Part shown: positions 35,505 through 44,415 of the stretch, one piece after another | Layout: each line of letters starts with the position of its first letter | Position numbering within the stretch: the stretch's first letter is position 1 | Source of the DNA: Hydrogenophilales bacterium 16-64-40 | Lineage (GTDB): Bacteria; Pseudomonadota; Gammaproteobacteria; Burkholderiales; Thiobacillaceae | DNA: 64,000 nucleotides | Direction of reading: 5' to 3' | Assembly: GCA_002256995.1 (NCBI GenBank) | Contig: NCGX01000005.1 | Span: 1-64,000 of the forward strand | The notes under the pieces: generated by a model | The model's database searches: none | Told to the model about the DNA's origin: nothing | The model's input: only the letters and a program-made list of their open reading frames with translations | Position numbers and translations under genes: made by a program

Positions 35505-35553
35505 TGTGGGAGCGGCGCCCTCGCCGCGATTTGCGCACCGTCGCAACACCACG
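35505..35553. repeat. Half element of the family 1 palindrome
   Basis: TGTGGGAGCGGCGCCCTCGC begins the left arm, and the core (minus strand GTCGTGGTGTTGCGA) follows, but the right arm CTCCTACA is missing. It marks the right edge of the toxin-antitoxin island. Confidence 0.7.
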
Positions 35554-35587
35554 ACTTCAACAACTAACAGTGACATAGCCATTTTGA

Positions 35588-36565
35588 ATGATGCCTGCTG
35601 AATGGATGGCGCCGCTTGCGGCTTTTCTGGTGTGTTGGATGCTGCTTTCCTGGCTGCTGCAACGCGGCCGCCTGCCGATGGACCACCCCAACGAACGTTC
35701 GCTGCACGTGACGCCGACGCCGCGCATCGGCGGGCTGGGCATCATGGCCGGGGTAGGGGTGGCTGCTGTGTGGCTGGCCGAGGCCGGTTTGTTGCAGGCG
35801 GCGCTGCCGGTGGTGCTGGCGGCATTCGCGCTGGCTGCGGTGTCGGTGCTGGACGATGTGCGCGGCCTGCCGGTGGCGCTGCGTTTTCTGGCGCATTTCG
35901 TGGCGGCAGTGGCGTGCCTGCTGGCACTGGGCCTGACCGGCTGGGCCTTGCTAGCGGGCACGCTGGCGGTGGTGTGGATGACCAATCTGTATAACTTCAT
36001 GGACGGCTCGGACGGGCTGGCGGGCGGCATGGCCGCAATCGGCTTTGGTGCGCTGGCGCTGGCGGCATTGCTGGGCGATGCCGCCGGGCTGGCTGCATTC
36101 TGCGCGGCGATTGCGGCGGCAGCGCTGGCGTTTCTGCGCTTCAATTTCCCGCCCGCGCGGGTGTTCATGGGCGATGCCGGTTCGATTCCGCTTGGCTTCC
36201 TGGCGGCCGCGCTCGGCATTCTGGGGGCAATGCAGGACGTGTGGCCTTGGCTGTTTCCGCTGCTGGTGTTCTCGCCGTTCATCGTCGATGCCAGCGTGAC
36301 GCTCGCACGACGCGGCTTGCGGGGCGAAAAAATCTGGCGGGCGCACCGTTCGCACTATTATCAGCGGGTGGTGTTGCTGGGCGCATCGCATCGCCAGCTT
36401 GCATGGGCCGTCTATGCGCTGATGCTCGCAGGCATCGCGCTGGCATTCGCGCTGCGGGTTCTGCCGCAGCACACCCCATGGCTGCTTATACTCTGGGCCG
36501 CAATGTATCTGCTGATTTTTTTGACTATCGACCGGCGCTGGAGTCGACTTCGCAATGAACCTTAA
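35588..36565 (+). CDS. WecA/WbpL-like undecaprenyl-phosphate sugar-1-phosphate transferase
   Basis: This 325-residue polytopic membrane enzyme of the MraY/WecA family starts lipid-linked glycan assembly. It transfers GlcNAc-1-P, QuiNAc-1-P or FucNAc-1-P from UDP to undecaprenyl phosphate. Conserved parts are SVLDDVRGLPVALRFLAH (DDxxx region), NLYNFMDGSDGLAGGMA and FMGDAGSIPLGFL, and a C-terminal cytoplasmic WRAHRSHYYQR. About ten hydrophobic segments are seen. The next gene overlaps by 11 bases. The pairing with a WbpM-type dehydratase is classic for heteropolymeric O-antigen loci. Confidence 0.9.
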   Translation: MMPAEWMAPLAAFLVCWMLLSWLLQRGRLPMDHPNERSLHVTPTPRIGGLGIMAGVGVAAVWLAEAGLLQAALPVVLAAFALAAVSVLDDVRGLPVALRFLAHFVAAVACLLALGLTGWALLAGTLAVVWMTNLYNFMDGSDGLAGGMAAIGFGALALAALLGDAAGLAAFCAAIAAAALAFLRFNFPPARVFMGDAGSIPLGFLAAALGILGAMQDVWPWLFPLLVFSPFIVDASVTLARRGLRGEKIWRAHRSHYYQRVVLLGASHRQLAWAVYALMLAGIALAFALRVLPQHTPWLLILWAAMYLLIFLTIDRRWSRLRNEP

Positions 36566-38390
36566 TCCCCGCACCGCCACGATCATCCTGCACGACATTC
36601 TGGCGGCTGTTTTTGCCTGGCTGGCTGCGTACTGGCTGCGTTTCAATCTGGATATGCCGCCGGAATTCCAGGCTGCGGCTTGGTCGACGCTGCTCTGGGT
36701 GGTGCCGCTGCAGGCCATCGTGTTCTGGCGCTTCGGCCTGTATCGCGGGATTTGGCGCTTTGCCAGCCTGCCCGATCTCAAGCGCATCGTGCTGGCCGTG
36801 GGGCTGGCCGCGCTGCTGATCCCGGTGGCGTTGATTCTGTTCCGCGTCAATGCTGTGGTGCCGCGTTCGGTGCTGATTCTCGACCCGCTGCTGCTGCTTG
36901 TCCTGATGGGCGGCAGCCGCCTGGCCTACCGCGCCTGGAAGGAGCATCGCCTGGCCAGCGTGCTGCACCCGGGCAGCAAGCCGGTGCTGGTGGCCGGAGC
37001 AGGCTCGGCGGCGGACTTTTTGCTGCGCGAACTGGCGCGCAATCCGGCAGGGTTTCATGTGGTGGGTCTGCTGGACGACAGCCGCGACAAACGCGGGAGG
37101 TTGGTGCAGGGGATCCCGGTGCTGGGCGCGCTCGATGAGGTCGCGGTCTGGGCACGAAAAATGGAGGTGGACGATATCGTGCTGGCGTTGCCGTCGGCGG
37201 CACACGCGGTGCGGAAGCGCATTACCCAAGTCTGTGCTGACGCCGGACTGAACGTGCTGACCGTGCCTTCGCTGGAAGACCTGGTGGCGGGGCGGGTGTC
37301 GGTATCCAGCCTGCGCCGAGTCGAACTCGACGATTTGCTGGGGCGTGATCTAGTCGAGCTCGACGACAGTGGCCTGCACCGCCTGCTGACGGGACAAGTG
37401 GTCATGGTGACCGGTGCGGGCGGCTCGATCGGTGCGGAACTGTGTCGCCAGATCGCGCGGTTTGAACCAGCAAAGCTGGTGCTGTTCGAGCAGTCTGAAT
37501 TGGCGCTGTATGCTATGGAGCAGGAGTTGCCGCAGCGTTTCGCCGGCCTGCAGATTGCCCCGGTGATCGGCGACGTGAAGAACGCTGTCTGGGTGAATCA
37601 GGTGATGGCCGAGCATCGGCCTGCGGTGGTGTTTCATGCGGCCGCGTACAAGCACGTTCCCCTGATGGAAAACGCGAATGCCTGGGAGGCGGTGCGCAAC
37701 AACGTGTTGGGCACGCAGGTGGTCGCCGCAGCCGCGCAGGCGCATGGCGTGGGCAAGTTCGTGATGATCTCCACCGACAAGGCGGTCAACCCGACCAATG
37801 TCATGGGCGCGACCAAGCGGCTGGCCGAGATGGCCTGCCAGGCGATGCAGCAGGCGAGCGGCACGCGCTTCGTGTCGGTGCGCTTCGGCAACGTGCTCGG
37901 CTCATCCGGCAGCGTGATCCCCAAGTTCCAGAAACAGATCGAGGCAGGCGGCCCGGTGACAGTGACGCATCCCGAGATCACGCGCTACTTCATGTCGATT
38001 CCGGAAGCCGCGCAGCTGGTGCTGCAGGCAGGCCTGATGGGCGAGGGCGGCGAGATTTTCGTGCTCGACATGGGCGAGCCGGTGAAAATCGCCGAAATGG
38101 CCAGACTCATGATTCGCCTGTCGGGTGCGGACGAGAACCGCATCCGCATCGAATACACCGGTCTGCGCCCCGGCGAAAAGCTCTACGAGGAACTGCTGGC
38201 CGACGACGAATCAACCTTGCCGACGCCGCACCCCAAGCTGCGGGTGGCGAAGGCGCGTCCAGCGATCGGCACGTTGGCGGGCGAACTGGATGACTGGTTC
38301 AGAACCGGTGGTTTCCAGCCTGAAGCGGCCGTCAAGCAGGCACTGACCCGATGGGTGCCTGAATACAAGCCCCAGGATTCAGGTCGTTAA
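36555..38390 (+). CDS. WbpM/CapD-type UDP-sugar 4,6-dehydratase (membrane)
   Basis: This 611-residue enzyme has four N-terminal membrane helices, a first Rossmann-like domain (VLVAGAGSAADFLLREL near residue 140) and a second, catalytic SDR domain (VMVTGAGGSIGAELCRQI near residue 285). The signature ISTDKAVNPTNVMGATKR matches WbpM, PglF and FlaA1. These enzymes convert UDP-GlcNAc to UDP-4-keto-6-deoxy-GlcNAc, the precursor of QuiNAc, FucNAc and bacillosamine. The gene is translationally linked to the WecA-like gene and converges with the ligase gene, overlapping its end by four bases. Confidence 0.92.
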   Translation: MNLNPRTATIILHDILAAVFAWLAAYWLRFNLDMPPEFQAAAWSTLLWVVPLQAIVFWRFGLYRGIWRFASLPDLKRIVLAVGLAALLIPVALILFRVNAVVPRSVLILDPLLLLVLMGGSRLAYRAWKEHRLASVLHPGSKPVLVAGAGSAADFLLRELARNPAGFHVVGLLDDSRDKRGRLVQGIPVLGALDEVAVWARKMEVDDIVLALPSAAHAVRKRITQVCADAGLNVLTVPSLEDLVAGRVSVSSLRRVELDDLLGRDLVELDDSGLHRLLTGQVVMVTGAGGSIGAELCRQIARFEPAKLVLFEQSELALYAMEQELPQRFAGLQIAPVIGDVKNAVWVNQVMAEHRPAVVFHAAAYKHVPLMENANAWEAVRNNVLGTQVVAAAAQAHGVGKFVMISTDKAVNPTNVMGATKRLAEMACQAMQQASGTRFVSVRFGNVLGSSGSVIPKFQKQIEAGGPVTVTHPEITRYFMSIPEAAQLVLQAGLMGEGGEIFVLDMGEPVKIAEMARLMIRLSGADENRIRIEYTGLRPGEKLYEELLADDESTLPTPHPKLRVAKARPAIGTLAGELDDWFRTGGFQPEAAVKQALTRWVPEYKPQDSGR

Positions 38391-39718
38391 AAAGCTTGCC
38401 TACCAGGGAGCGTAGCGGCTGTTTTCTGCAATGGGAGCAGGCTTGCGCACAATAGGGCGATGATCAGCCAGATCAGAACTGACCACTGGGCGGTATAAAA
38501 GGACGGATGAGTATTGAGCGGGAAGATCCAGGCCAGTGCCGCCATGGCAAATGGCAATGACTGGATTCTTCGCTCCTGGCTTGCCAGGCGCCAACTTCTG
38601 ACCAGTAGCACATAAAACAAGCCTAACCCGGCAAGCCCGATCAGGCCGGTTTCGGTCGTTACTTCCAGGATGATCTGATGCGCATAGAAAGCGCCTGTCG
38701 GCCTCCCCGACGCTTCGTTTATGGATAGGAAAGGATCGTTAGGCTGCGCAAACTCGGGATAGGCATAACGGAACGCCCTGACGCCCACCCCATTGACGGG
38801 ATGCGCGTCGATCATGGCAAAGGCGTCTTTCCAGAGCGTCCAGCGGAGGGAAAGTGCCTGATCGATTTTGGCTTCGTCGCCGGAAAAAAGCAGCAGGGTC
38901 TGATCCAATCGCTGCTTCGCGGCAGGGGTCTCGAATACGGCATAGGTCCCGGCCAGCCCGGCCAGCGCGACCACCGCACCGATTTTCCAGAACGCCACAT
39001 CGCGCCGTCGTGTCTCTGAAAGAATCAGCCATATACAAACCAGGCCAAAGCTTACCCAGCCGCCCCGGCTGCCAGCGAGAATGACCACCGCCCCTGTCAG
39101 AACTGCTGCCAGCAGCATCAGGGCCGGTTTGGCACGGAGGGCAAGCAGGAGGAATGGCGCCAGCACCGGCAAGGCATTGCCCAGCTTCAACCCCTCCTCA
39201 CCGAATATTCCATTGAGCCGGCTGGATGCATTCGTGTAGCCGAAAAAATCCTGGCCGACCGCGGCCTGGAAGAGCGCATCGACTACCCAGAATGCAGTCA
39301 ACCAAGCCAATAGTTTGAACAGCAGTGATAACTGGTCCGGCTTGCTCATCGCCCAAATAATGAGCAGGCCGGCGAGATAAAAACGGATGAATACCAGAAC
39401 CGTACCGCCAGATTTCTTCACGTCATAGCTGTCCGTGACAGAAAGCAGCATGGGCAGCCAGATGCAGGCAAACAAGAGCGTGAAAAGCCTGACGGCCGGC
39501 TCCTGAAAGAATGCCCTGCCATATTTGTACAAGAGCACCCCTCCGCCGATCGTCATGATCAGGAGGGGCAGTTCAACTGATCGTTTGAACGGAAACAGCA
39601 GGAAGCAGAAAAAAATCAGCCAGGTGAAGTGCTGGGGTTTAAGAGATGGTGTCATGGGCGTGTTGCGCTGTGTCGAGCCTGCCTTTTCGCGGGCCGCTCC
39701 TTCCGTGGAAGTAGCCAT
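38387..39718 (-). CDS. O-antigen ligase/polymerase-like membrane protein (Wzy_C)
   Basis: This 443-residue protein has about twelve hydrophobic segments and a large periplasmic loop containing HPVNGVGVRAFRYAYPEFAQ and AHQIILEVTTETGLIGLAGL, the region conserved in WaaL ligases and Wzy-like polymerases. Ligases move finished glycan from undecaprenol to lipid A-core or to protein. Which of the two activities applies cannot be decided from sequence. The ATG at 39718 is used here; a start at a Met 21 codons later (MTPSLKPQ) is also plausible because it lies closer to the first helix. Confidence 0.85.
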   Translation of the reverse strand: MATSTEGAAREKAGSTQRNTPMTPSLKPQHFTWLIFFCFLLFPFKRSVELPLLIMTIGGGVLLYKYGRAFFQEPAVRLFTLLFACIWLPMLLSVTDSYDVKKSGGTVLVFIRFYLAGLLIIWAMSKPDQLSLLFKLLAWLTAFWVVDALFQAAVGQDFFGYTNASSRLNGIFGEEGLKLGNALPVLAPFLLLALRAKPALMLLAAVLTGAVVILAGSRGGWVSFGLVCIWLILSETRRRDVAFWKIGAVVALAGLAGTYAVFETPAAKQRLDQTLLLFSGDEAKIDQALSLRWTLWKDAFAMIDAHPVNGVGVRAFRYAYPEFAQPNDPFLSINEASGRPTGAFYAHQIILEVTTETGLIGLAGLGLFYVLLVRSWRLASQERRIQSLPFAMAALAWIFPLNTHPSFYTAQWSVLIWLIIALLCASLLPLQKTAATLPGRQAF

Positions 39719-39739
39719 TCTGATGCGCTGGGTTTGGGT

Positions 39740-39788
39740 TGGTTGCTGTCATCATCCCGCACATTATGCGGGATGATGACAGCAACCA
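39740..39788. repeat. Perfect 21-bp stem hairpin
   Basis: The arm 39740-39760 (TGGTTGCTGTCATCATCCCG plus C) and its exact inverse 39768-39788 enclose the loop ACATTAT. It stands between the end of the right GT4 gene and the start of the ligase gene, both on the minus strand. No T run follows on either strand, so it is not a standard intrinsic terminator. Confidence 0.85.
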
Positions 39789-39812
39789 TGCCGTACCGCC
39801 GAGTATCGGCGT

Positions 39813-40871
39813 TCACGTATGCAGGCCATTAAGCGCCGCATCCAATTGATCGCGCAATATCCCGTCCGAAAAGTATTCCCGGCTGGACGTTGCGGCGGCC
39901 TCACCAAGCTGGCGCAGGCGGGCGGGGTTTGCTGCCAGCGTCGCCACCCGGTCTGCCAGGGACTGGGCATCGCCCGGCGGAACCCAGACAAGTCCGGTCT
40001 GCTCTGCAGCAGCCAGGCCTTCCGGGTAAGCGCTGGCCGAACGCGTGATCACCGGCCTGCCGCAGGCCAGTGACTGGAATACCTTGTTGGGGATGACCCG
40101 GTCGGCCTTCGGTGTTGTGCCGAACACGCCAAGCAGGATGTCGGCCTGGTGAATGCGCGCCGGGAGGCTCTCGTAGGGCGCCCAGTCTTCGAATCTCACG
40201 TTTTCCAGCCCCCTGGCCTTGTCCTCGCATTCCTTGCGCAACGGCCCCTGCCCCAGGAGAACCCACTTCACCGGTGGCCCTTGATGTAGCCGTGCGGCCT
40301 CGATGACGACCTGCGGGCCCTGCAAGGGGATGAAGCTACCGTAGAACAGAACCTCTAAAGGCCTGTCCCCTTCCCTGGATGGCAGACGTGCCGGTTTGAA
40401 AAGGGCTCCCTCGGCGCCGACATAGACCACCGCGAGATTTTCTCTGGGAACGCCTAGCACCCGGGAAAAGTAACCGGCATGAGCGGCTGTGTCGGCAATC
40501 ACCCTGTCGGCGCGCTGAAACAGGCCTTGCTCCCAGACAAGCAGGTGGCGCGCGCGAGAACTCTCGGCCTTCAGTTTCCCGCGCTCGTCGACCTGTTTGT
40601 CATAGGCGGAGATGAGGGGATCAAAAACCAGGGGTACGCCCTGACGATGCGCCCAGCGGCTCGCCGCCGCCAGGTCGCGGTGCCTGAAGCAGGGCACCCA
40701 GACCAGATCGGGTCTGGGCACTCGTCGCAGCCTCGCTTCCCAGTCGGCCAGCCCGGCAAACTTCGGATGGAAATCCCTGACCTGCCACCCGAGGTCGGCG
40801 AACAGTTTGCGCAGGACGCGGTTGCGGGAGTAGGCGGGGTCGAAGCGTCCCCACCATAGAACGGTTGGCAA
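39813..40871 (-). CDS. GT4-like glycosyltransferase, right copy
   Basis: This 352-residue homologue of the protein at 7004-8080 faces it in inverted orientation. Shared blocks include VLWWGRFDPAYSRNR, DLVWVPCFRHRDLAAASRWA and VIPNKVFQSLACGRPVITRS, the donor-binding part. The start appears to be a TTG at 40871 after GAAGTAGG. It lies two bases downstream of the GT2 gene, so the two are co-transcribed. The function is presumably the same type of sugar transfer as the left copy. Confidence 0.8.
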   Translation of the reverse strand: MPTVLWWGRFDPAYSRNRVLRKLFADLGWQVRDFHPKFAGLADWEARLRRVPRPDLVWVPCFRHRDLAAASRWAHRQGVPLVFDPLISAYDKQVDERGKLKAESSRARHLLVWEQGLFQRADRVIADTAAHAGYFSRVLGVPRENLAVVYVGAEGALFKPARLPSREGDRPLEVLFYGSFIPLQGPQVVIEAARLHQGPPVKWVLLGQGPLRKECEDKARGLENVRFEDWAPYESLPARIHQADILLGVFGTTPKADRVIPNKVFQSLACGRPVITRSASAYPEGLAAAEQTGLVWVPPGDAQSLADRVATLAANPARLRQLGEAAATSSREYFSDGILRDQLDAALNGLHT

Positions 40872-40873
40872 GC

Positions 40874-41653
40874 CTACTTCCCTCGCCTGGCCAGCCGATG
40901 CAGCTCGCGCGCCTTGGCCAGACGGATGAAGCGCTGGAACGCATACATGTGGCTGACAACGATGCCGTCGATGCCGTTGACGAATTCGCGCCGGAGAATG
41001 TAGGACTTGAAGAAGGCGAGGAGGGGAATGAGCAGCAGGCTCAGTGCAGAAGGATTGCGTCCCTTCTGGAACAGGTCCTGAGCTCTGGCGGTCGATGCGA
41101 AATTTGCCTTGTCTACATGATGGCTGAGGGAGCGAAACGAGCGATGGTTGACCATGCCCTTCAGGTGTCCCACCCGGCCTTCATGCACCACGACCGAATC
41201 GTGCACCGGAGAGTCCTTGAAGCCGGCGAATGTCTTGCGGTACAGGCGAATCGGATGGTGGAAGGCCGTCCAGCGGTGTCCCCTTTCCTGAAACGGATAC
41301 AGCGGCAGAATCGGCAGCGTGTAGGCCGCAGCGCCAGGCAGTCCGCTCTGGAACAGTGCCCGGATTTCTGCCCCGAGCTCGGGCGTGATTTCCTCGTCGG
41401 CATCCAGGTTCAGCAGCCAGTCGTTGCGGCACAGCCCTTCGCCAAACACCTTCTGCGGGCCGTATCCGCGCCACGCGTTGAACACCACCCGCGCGCCCAG
41501 CGCCTCGCTGACGGCCACTGTGTCGTCCCGGCTGCCGCTGTCGATCACGATGATCTCGTCCACCCACTCCTTCACGCTGTTGATCGTGAGGCGGATGCGG
41601 TCCGTCTCGTCCTGGGCAATAATGAATACGGAGATGGGGAGTCGTGTCGTCAT
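40874..41653 (-). CDS. GT2 glycosyltransferase, LPS core type (WaaE-like)
   Basis: This 259-residue GT2 enzyme begins MTTRLPISVFIIAQDETDRI, with EIIVIDSGSRDDTVAVSEAL and LLNLDADEEITPELGAEIRA (DxD). It ends in a hydrophobic/basic segment near LLLIPLLAFFKSYILRREF that probably anchors it to the membrane. WaaE/KdtX relatives add glucose to heptose of the LPS inner core. The ATG at 41653 is the family start. It is the first gene of a two-gene unit with the right GT4 copy. Confidence 0.87.
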   Translation of the reverse strand: MTTRLPISVFIIAQDETDRIRLTINSVKEWVDEIIVIDSGSRDDTVAVSEALGARVVFNAWRGYGPQKVFGEGLCRNDWLLNLDADEEITPELGAEIRALFQSGLPGAAAYTLPILPLYPFQERGHRWTAFHHPIRLYRKTFAGFKDSPVHDSVVVHEGRVGHLKGMVNHRSFRSLSHHVDKANFASTARAQDLFQKGRNPSALSLLLIPLLAFFKSYILRREFVNGIDGIVVSHMYAFQRFIRLAKARELHRLARRGK

Positions 41654-41780
41654 TGTGCTAAATACTAGATGGGCTGGGGTTTGCAGCATACTTTTGATTC
41701 AGGCACATGGACGCCGAGCGCATGCATTTTCCATGGCAGCGTGATAATACTTGACCAATGGCCTCCCTAAATCACACAAA

Positions 41781-42842
41781 ATGACAAATCCCTCCGTCGA
41801 GCAGACGCCGAAAATTCGAGTCAAGGTCATTTCGCCCATTCCCGAGCGGTATTTCCTGCACCAGCTCCCTCAGGGCAATCCGGTGTGGGGCAGCTGTCGT
41901 TTCAGCTTCGATCCGACAGACCGGCACTATGACTGGCTGGTTGTGTACGAAGACCTGCGGACGGCAAACAAGGATCCGCGGAAGAATCGCTTCGAGGAGT
42001 TGGCCTGTCCACGCCGGCATACCATGCTCACCACCAGCGAGCCGTCCTCGATCAAGCACTACGGCAATGCCTACGCAAGCCAGTTTGGCTGCGTGCTGAC
42101 CAGCCAGGAGGCATGGGCGCTTCCGCATCCGGACAGGATTTTCTCGCAGGCCGGGTTGATTTGGATGTATGGCATCGGGGCCCATCACGAAATCGCCTTC
42201 GATGACATGGTCGCGCACCCGCCTGCGGTCAAGGCCCACGATCTGTCTATGGTGTTCTCACCCAAGCGGATGCGGCACACGCTGCATCATCGCCGCTTCA
42301 GCTTCATGCGGGATCTGATGCAGCGTGTGCCGGAGATGCACGTCTATGGACGTGGGGCTCGCCCGCTGGACGACAAGGCCCAGGCGCTGGATGCCTATCG
42401 TTATCATGTGGCGATCGAGAACTACATCGGCCCACATCACTGGACCGAAAAGCTGTCCGATGCTTTTCTCGGCCTGACCTTGCCTTTCTATGCGGGCTGC
42501 CCCAACGCTGCAGACTATTTTCCGCCTGAAAGCTTTATCTCTGTCGACATGAAGGATCCTGCTGGCGCCGCGCGCATCATTCGCCAGGCCATCATGGACA
42601 ACGAATACGAGAAACGTTTGCCTGCCATCATCGAGGCACGCCGCCGGGTGCTGTTCGAGCACAATTTATTCGCGGTGATTTCGCGCGAAATCGAGAAGCG
42701 GCATCGTCCCGATGCCCAAGCCGGCGATCATGGCGTCATCTATTCGCGCCACGCCTTACGGAAGAAGAGCCTGTCGCACGGCCTGCAGGTCGTGTACGGG
42801 AAAGCACGCGCTCGCGCCATTCATCTGATCCGCGGGCATTAG
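41781..42842 (+). CDS. GT10 (fucosyltransferase-like) glycosyltransferase, right copy
   Basis: This 353-residue homologue of the gene at 4993-6054 has the same length and the same diagnostic blocks: YHVAIENYIGPHHWTEKL and PFYAGCPNAADYFPPESFI. The start at 41781 gives the matching N-terminus; an earlier TTG at 41751 is unlikely. The region upstream separates it from the divergent GT2 gene by about 130 bases. DNA similarity to the left copy is high near the 3' end, so the pair could recombine. Confidence 0.8.
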   Translation: MTNPSVEQTPKIRVKVISPIPERYFLHQLPQGNPVWGSCRFSFDPTDRHYDWLVVYEDLRTANKDPRKNRFEELACPRRHTMLTTSEPSSIKHYGNAYASQFGCVLTSQEAWALPHPDRIFSQAGLIWMYGIGAHHEIAFDDMVAHPPAVKAHDLSMVFSPKRMRHTLHHRRFSFMRDLMQRVPEMHVYGRGARPLDDKAQALDAYRYHVAIENYIGPHHWTEKLSDAFLGLTLPFYAGCPNAADYFPPESFISVDMKDPAGAARIIRQAIMDNEYEKRLPAIIEARRRVLFEHNLFAVISREIEKRHRPDAQAGDHGVIYSRHALRKKSLSHGLQVVYGKARARAIHLIRGH

Positions 42843-42872
42843 ATAAGCAATCCCGGCACGGCCAGGCGCGGC

Positions 42873-44015
42873 CTACTGCCCGCCCTGTCTGCGCGGCGTA
42901 CGTGCGAGCTGTTCATACAGATCCAGCGTCTGCGACAGCATGCTGCGCAGCGGATAGCAATCGCCTGTGGGCACTGATATGGGCTGCAGCAACAAGGCGG
43001 CGATTCGCTGTGTCAGCGCGCTGATGTCGCCCCTCTGTAGCAAACCCTCGGGATAAATCGTGCGCAGGATTTCGCCAACGCCGCCGTGGTCGTAGCCCGC
43101 CGTGGGCACGCCCAGCCGCAGCGCCTCCAGCGTGGTGCGGCCGAAGGATTCGGGCTGGGTGGAGAGCGACAGCACCAGGTTCGAGATGGCCAGGATGTTT
43201 TTCAGGTCGTCGCGCTGGCCGGTGAAGCTGATGTCGGCTTCAAGCTCCATGCTGCGCACGCGGTAGCGCAGCTTGTGCAGGTAGCGCTGCTTGGACGCCG
43301 ACGCACCGCCGACGATGAGGCCATGCACGGGCAGGCCGCGCCGCTTCAGCCGTGCGATCAGCTCGATGAAATCCTCATGCCCCTTGAGCCGGGTGATACG
43401 GCCGGGCAGGGTGAGGATCTGCTTGCCGGCGGCATCGGGGAACTGGCCATAAAACGCCTGCTGCCAGGCCGGATCGGGTTTCCAGCCGTGCGGATAAGTC
43501 TCGCCATCGACGCCGCGATGGATGACCTGGATGCGCCACGGCGGCGTGTCGGGGTATTCGCGCAGGATGTAATCGCGCACGGTGTTGGACACGGCGATCA
43601 CGGCTTCGCCCTGCGTCATGATGCGGCTGTAGCGATTGACGCCGTACATGCCGTGCACGGTGGTGACGAAACGCGGCCGCGTGGCCGGATTCATGCCGCG
43701 CCAGGCCAGATACGCAATCCACGCCGGCACGCGCGAGCGCGCATGGAGGATGTCGACCTTGTGCGCCTGCAGAAACTTGCGCAGCCTGCCGACGAGCAGC
43801 AGGGTTTTGAATTTTTTGTCGCCGATTGGCCAGGCGAAATGTTCGGCGCCCGATGCAACGAGCGGCGCGACCAGCCGACCGCCTGCCGAGATCACCAGCG
43901 CCCGGTGGCCGTGTTCGATGAGGGCTTGTGCCACTTCGAGCGTGCCGCGTTCCACCCCGCCGGACTCGAGCGCGGGCACCAGTTGTAGGACGGTCAGTTT
44001 GTTTTCTTCAGTCAT
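42873..44015 (-). CDS. GT4 glycosyltransferase
   Basis: This 380-residue GT4 enzyme starts with LTVLQLVPALESGGVERGTL, the N-terminal acceptor loop. The C-terminal domain has ILTLPGRITRLKGHEDFIEL and the donor motif STQPESFGRTTLEALRLGVP. Its high GC content resembles the housekeeping genes and suggests it belongs to the older, LPS-core-like part of the locus. It converges with the right GT10 copy and is followed upstream by a family 1 repeat. Confidence 0.87.
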   Translation of the reverse strand: MTEENKLTVLQLVPALESGGVERGTLEVAQALIEHGHRALVISAGGRLVAPLVASGAEHFAWPIGDKKFKTLLLVGRLRKFLQAHKVDILHARSRVPAWIAYLAWRGMNPATRPRFVTTVHGMYGVNRYSRIMTQGEAVIAVSNTVRDYILREYPDTPPWRIQVIHRGVDGETYPHGWKPDPAWQQAFYGQFPDAAGKQILTLPGRITRLKGHEDFIELIARLKRRGLPVHGLIVGGASASKQRYLHKLRYRVRSMELEADISFTGQRDDLKNILAISNLVLSLSTQPESFGRTTLEALRLGVPTAGYDHGGVGEILRTIYPEGLLQRGDISALTQRIAALLLQPISVPTGDCYPLRSMLSQTLDLYEQLARTPRRQGGQ

Positions 44016-44049
44016 TCGTTGTTGTCTTGAAATCGCTGTGGGGTCTCCC

Positions 44050-44127
44050 TGTAGGAGGGCCGCCCTCGGCCCGAATTACGCACCCTTGCAAACACCACGG
44101 CATCGGGCCGAGGGCGGCCCTCCTACA
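44050..44127. repeat. Palindromic intergenic repeat, family 1 (most symmetrical copy)
   Basis: A 78-bp near-perfect palindrome begins TGTAGGAGGGCCGCCCTCGG and ends CGAGGGCGGCCCTCCTACA. The core on the minus strand is GCCGTGGTGTTTGCAA. It lies upstream of the GT4 gene ending the island and is the best copy from which to define the family. Confidence 0.9.
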
Positions 44128-44415
44128 GGTCTCTCCCGCTTATATTTCCCTGGATTATCCCAATAATCCATTGGCGGGTTGTGCCAAGGGCGCGCAGGCG
44201 TTTGAAACCTGCTCCCCATAGCCTCGCGGCAGGACGTTCATGATTGCGTGAAGTCGGCATATCCTGAAAAGGGTGCAGGCTCGGTTGCCGCTCAGGGGTT
44301 TTAACCCGCGCAGCCCTGTCCTGCAACGCTTTTGTCAACGCTCCAAAATTTTCCGGGCAGCGGTGGCCCTGCGTCGGAATGACGATTGAGGGCCGCTGTT
44401 TACGCTTGGCAGACG
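44128..44415. other. 288-bp non-coding stretch
   Basis: I see no gene here. A small hairpin, TGGATTAT-CCCA-ATAATCCA, is at 44151-44170, and part of its right arm (AATAATCCATT) recurs at 50324. The stretch between 44190 and 44340 has several GC-rich pairs that could fold into a structured RNA, but I recognise no known RNA family. Confidence 0.4.

Noticed and set aside
44133..44340. Possible 6S RNA
   Set aside because: Some short motifs look similar, but I could not trace the closing stem and central bubble, so no RNA is called.
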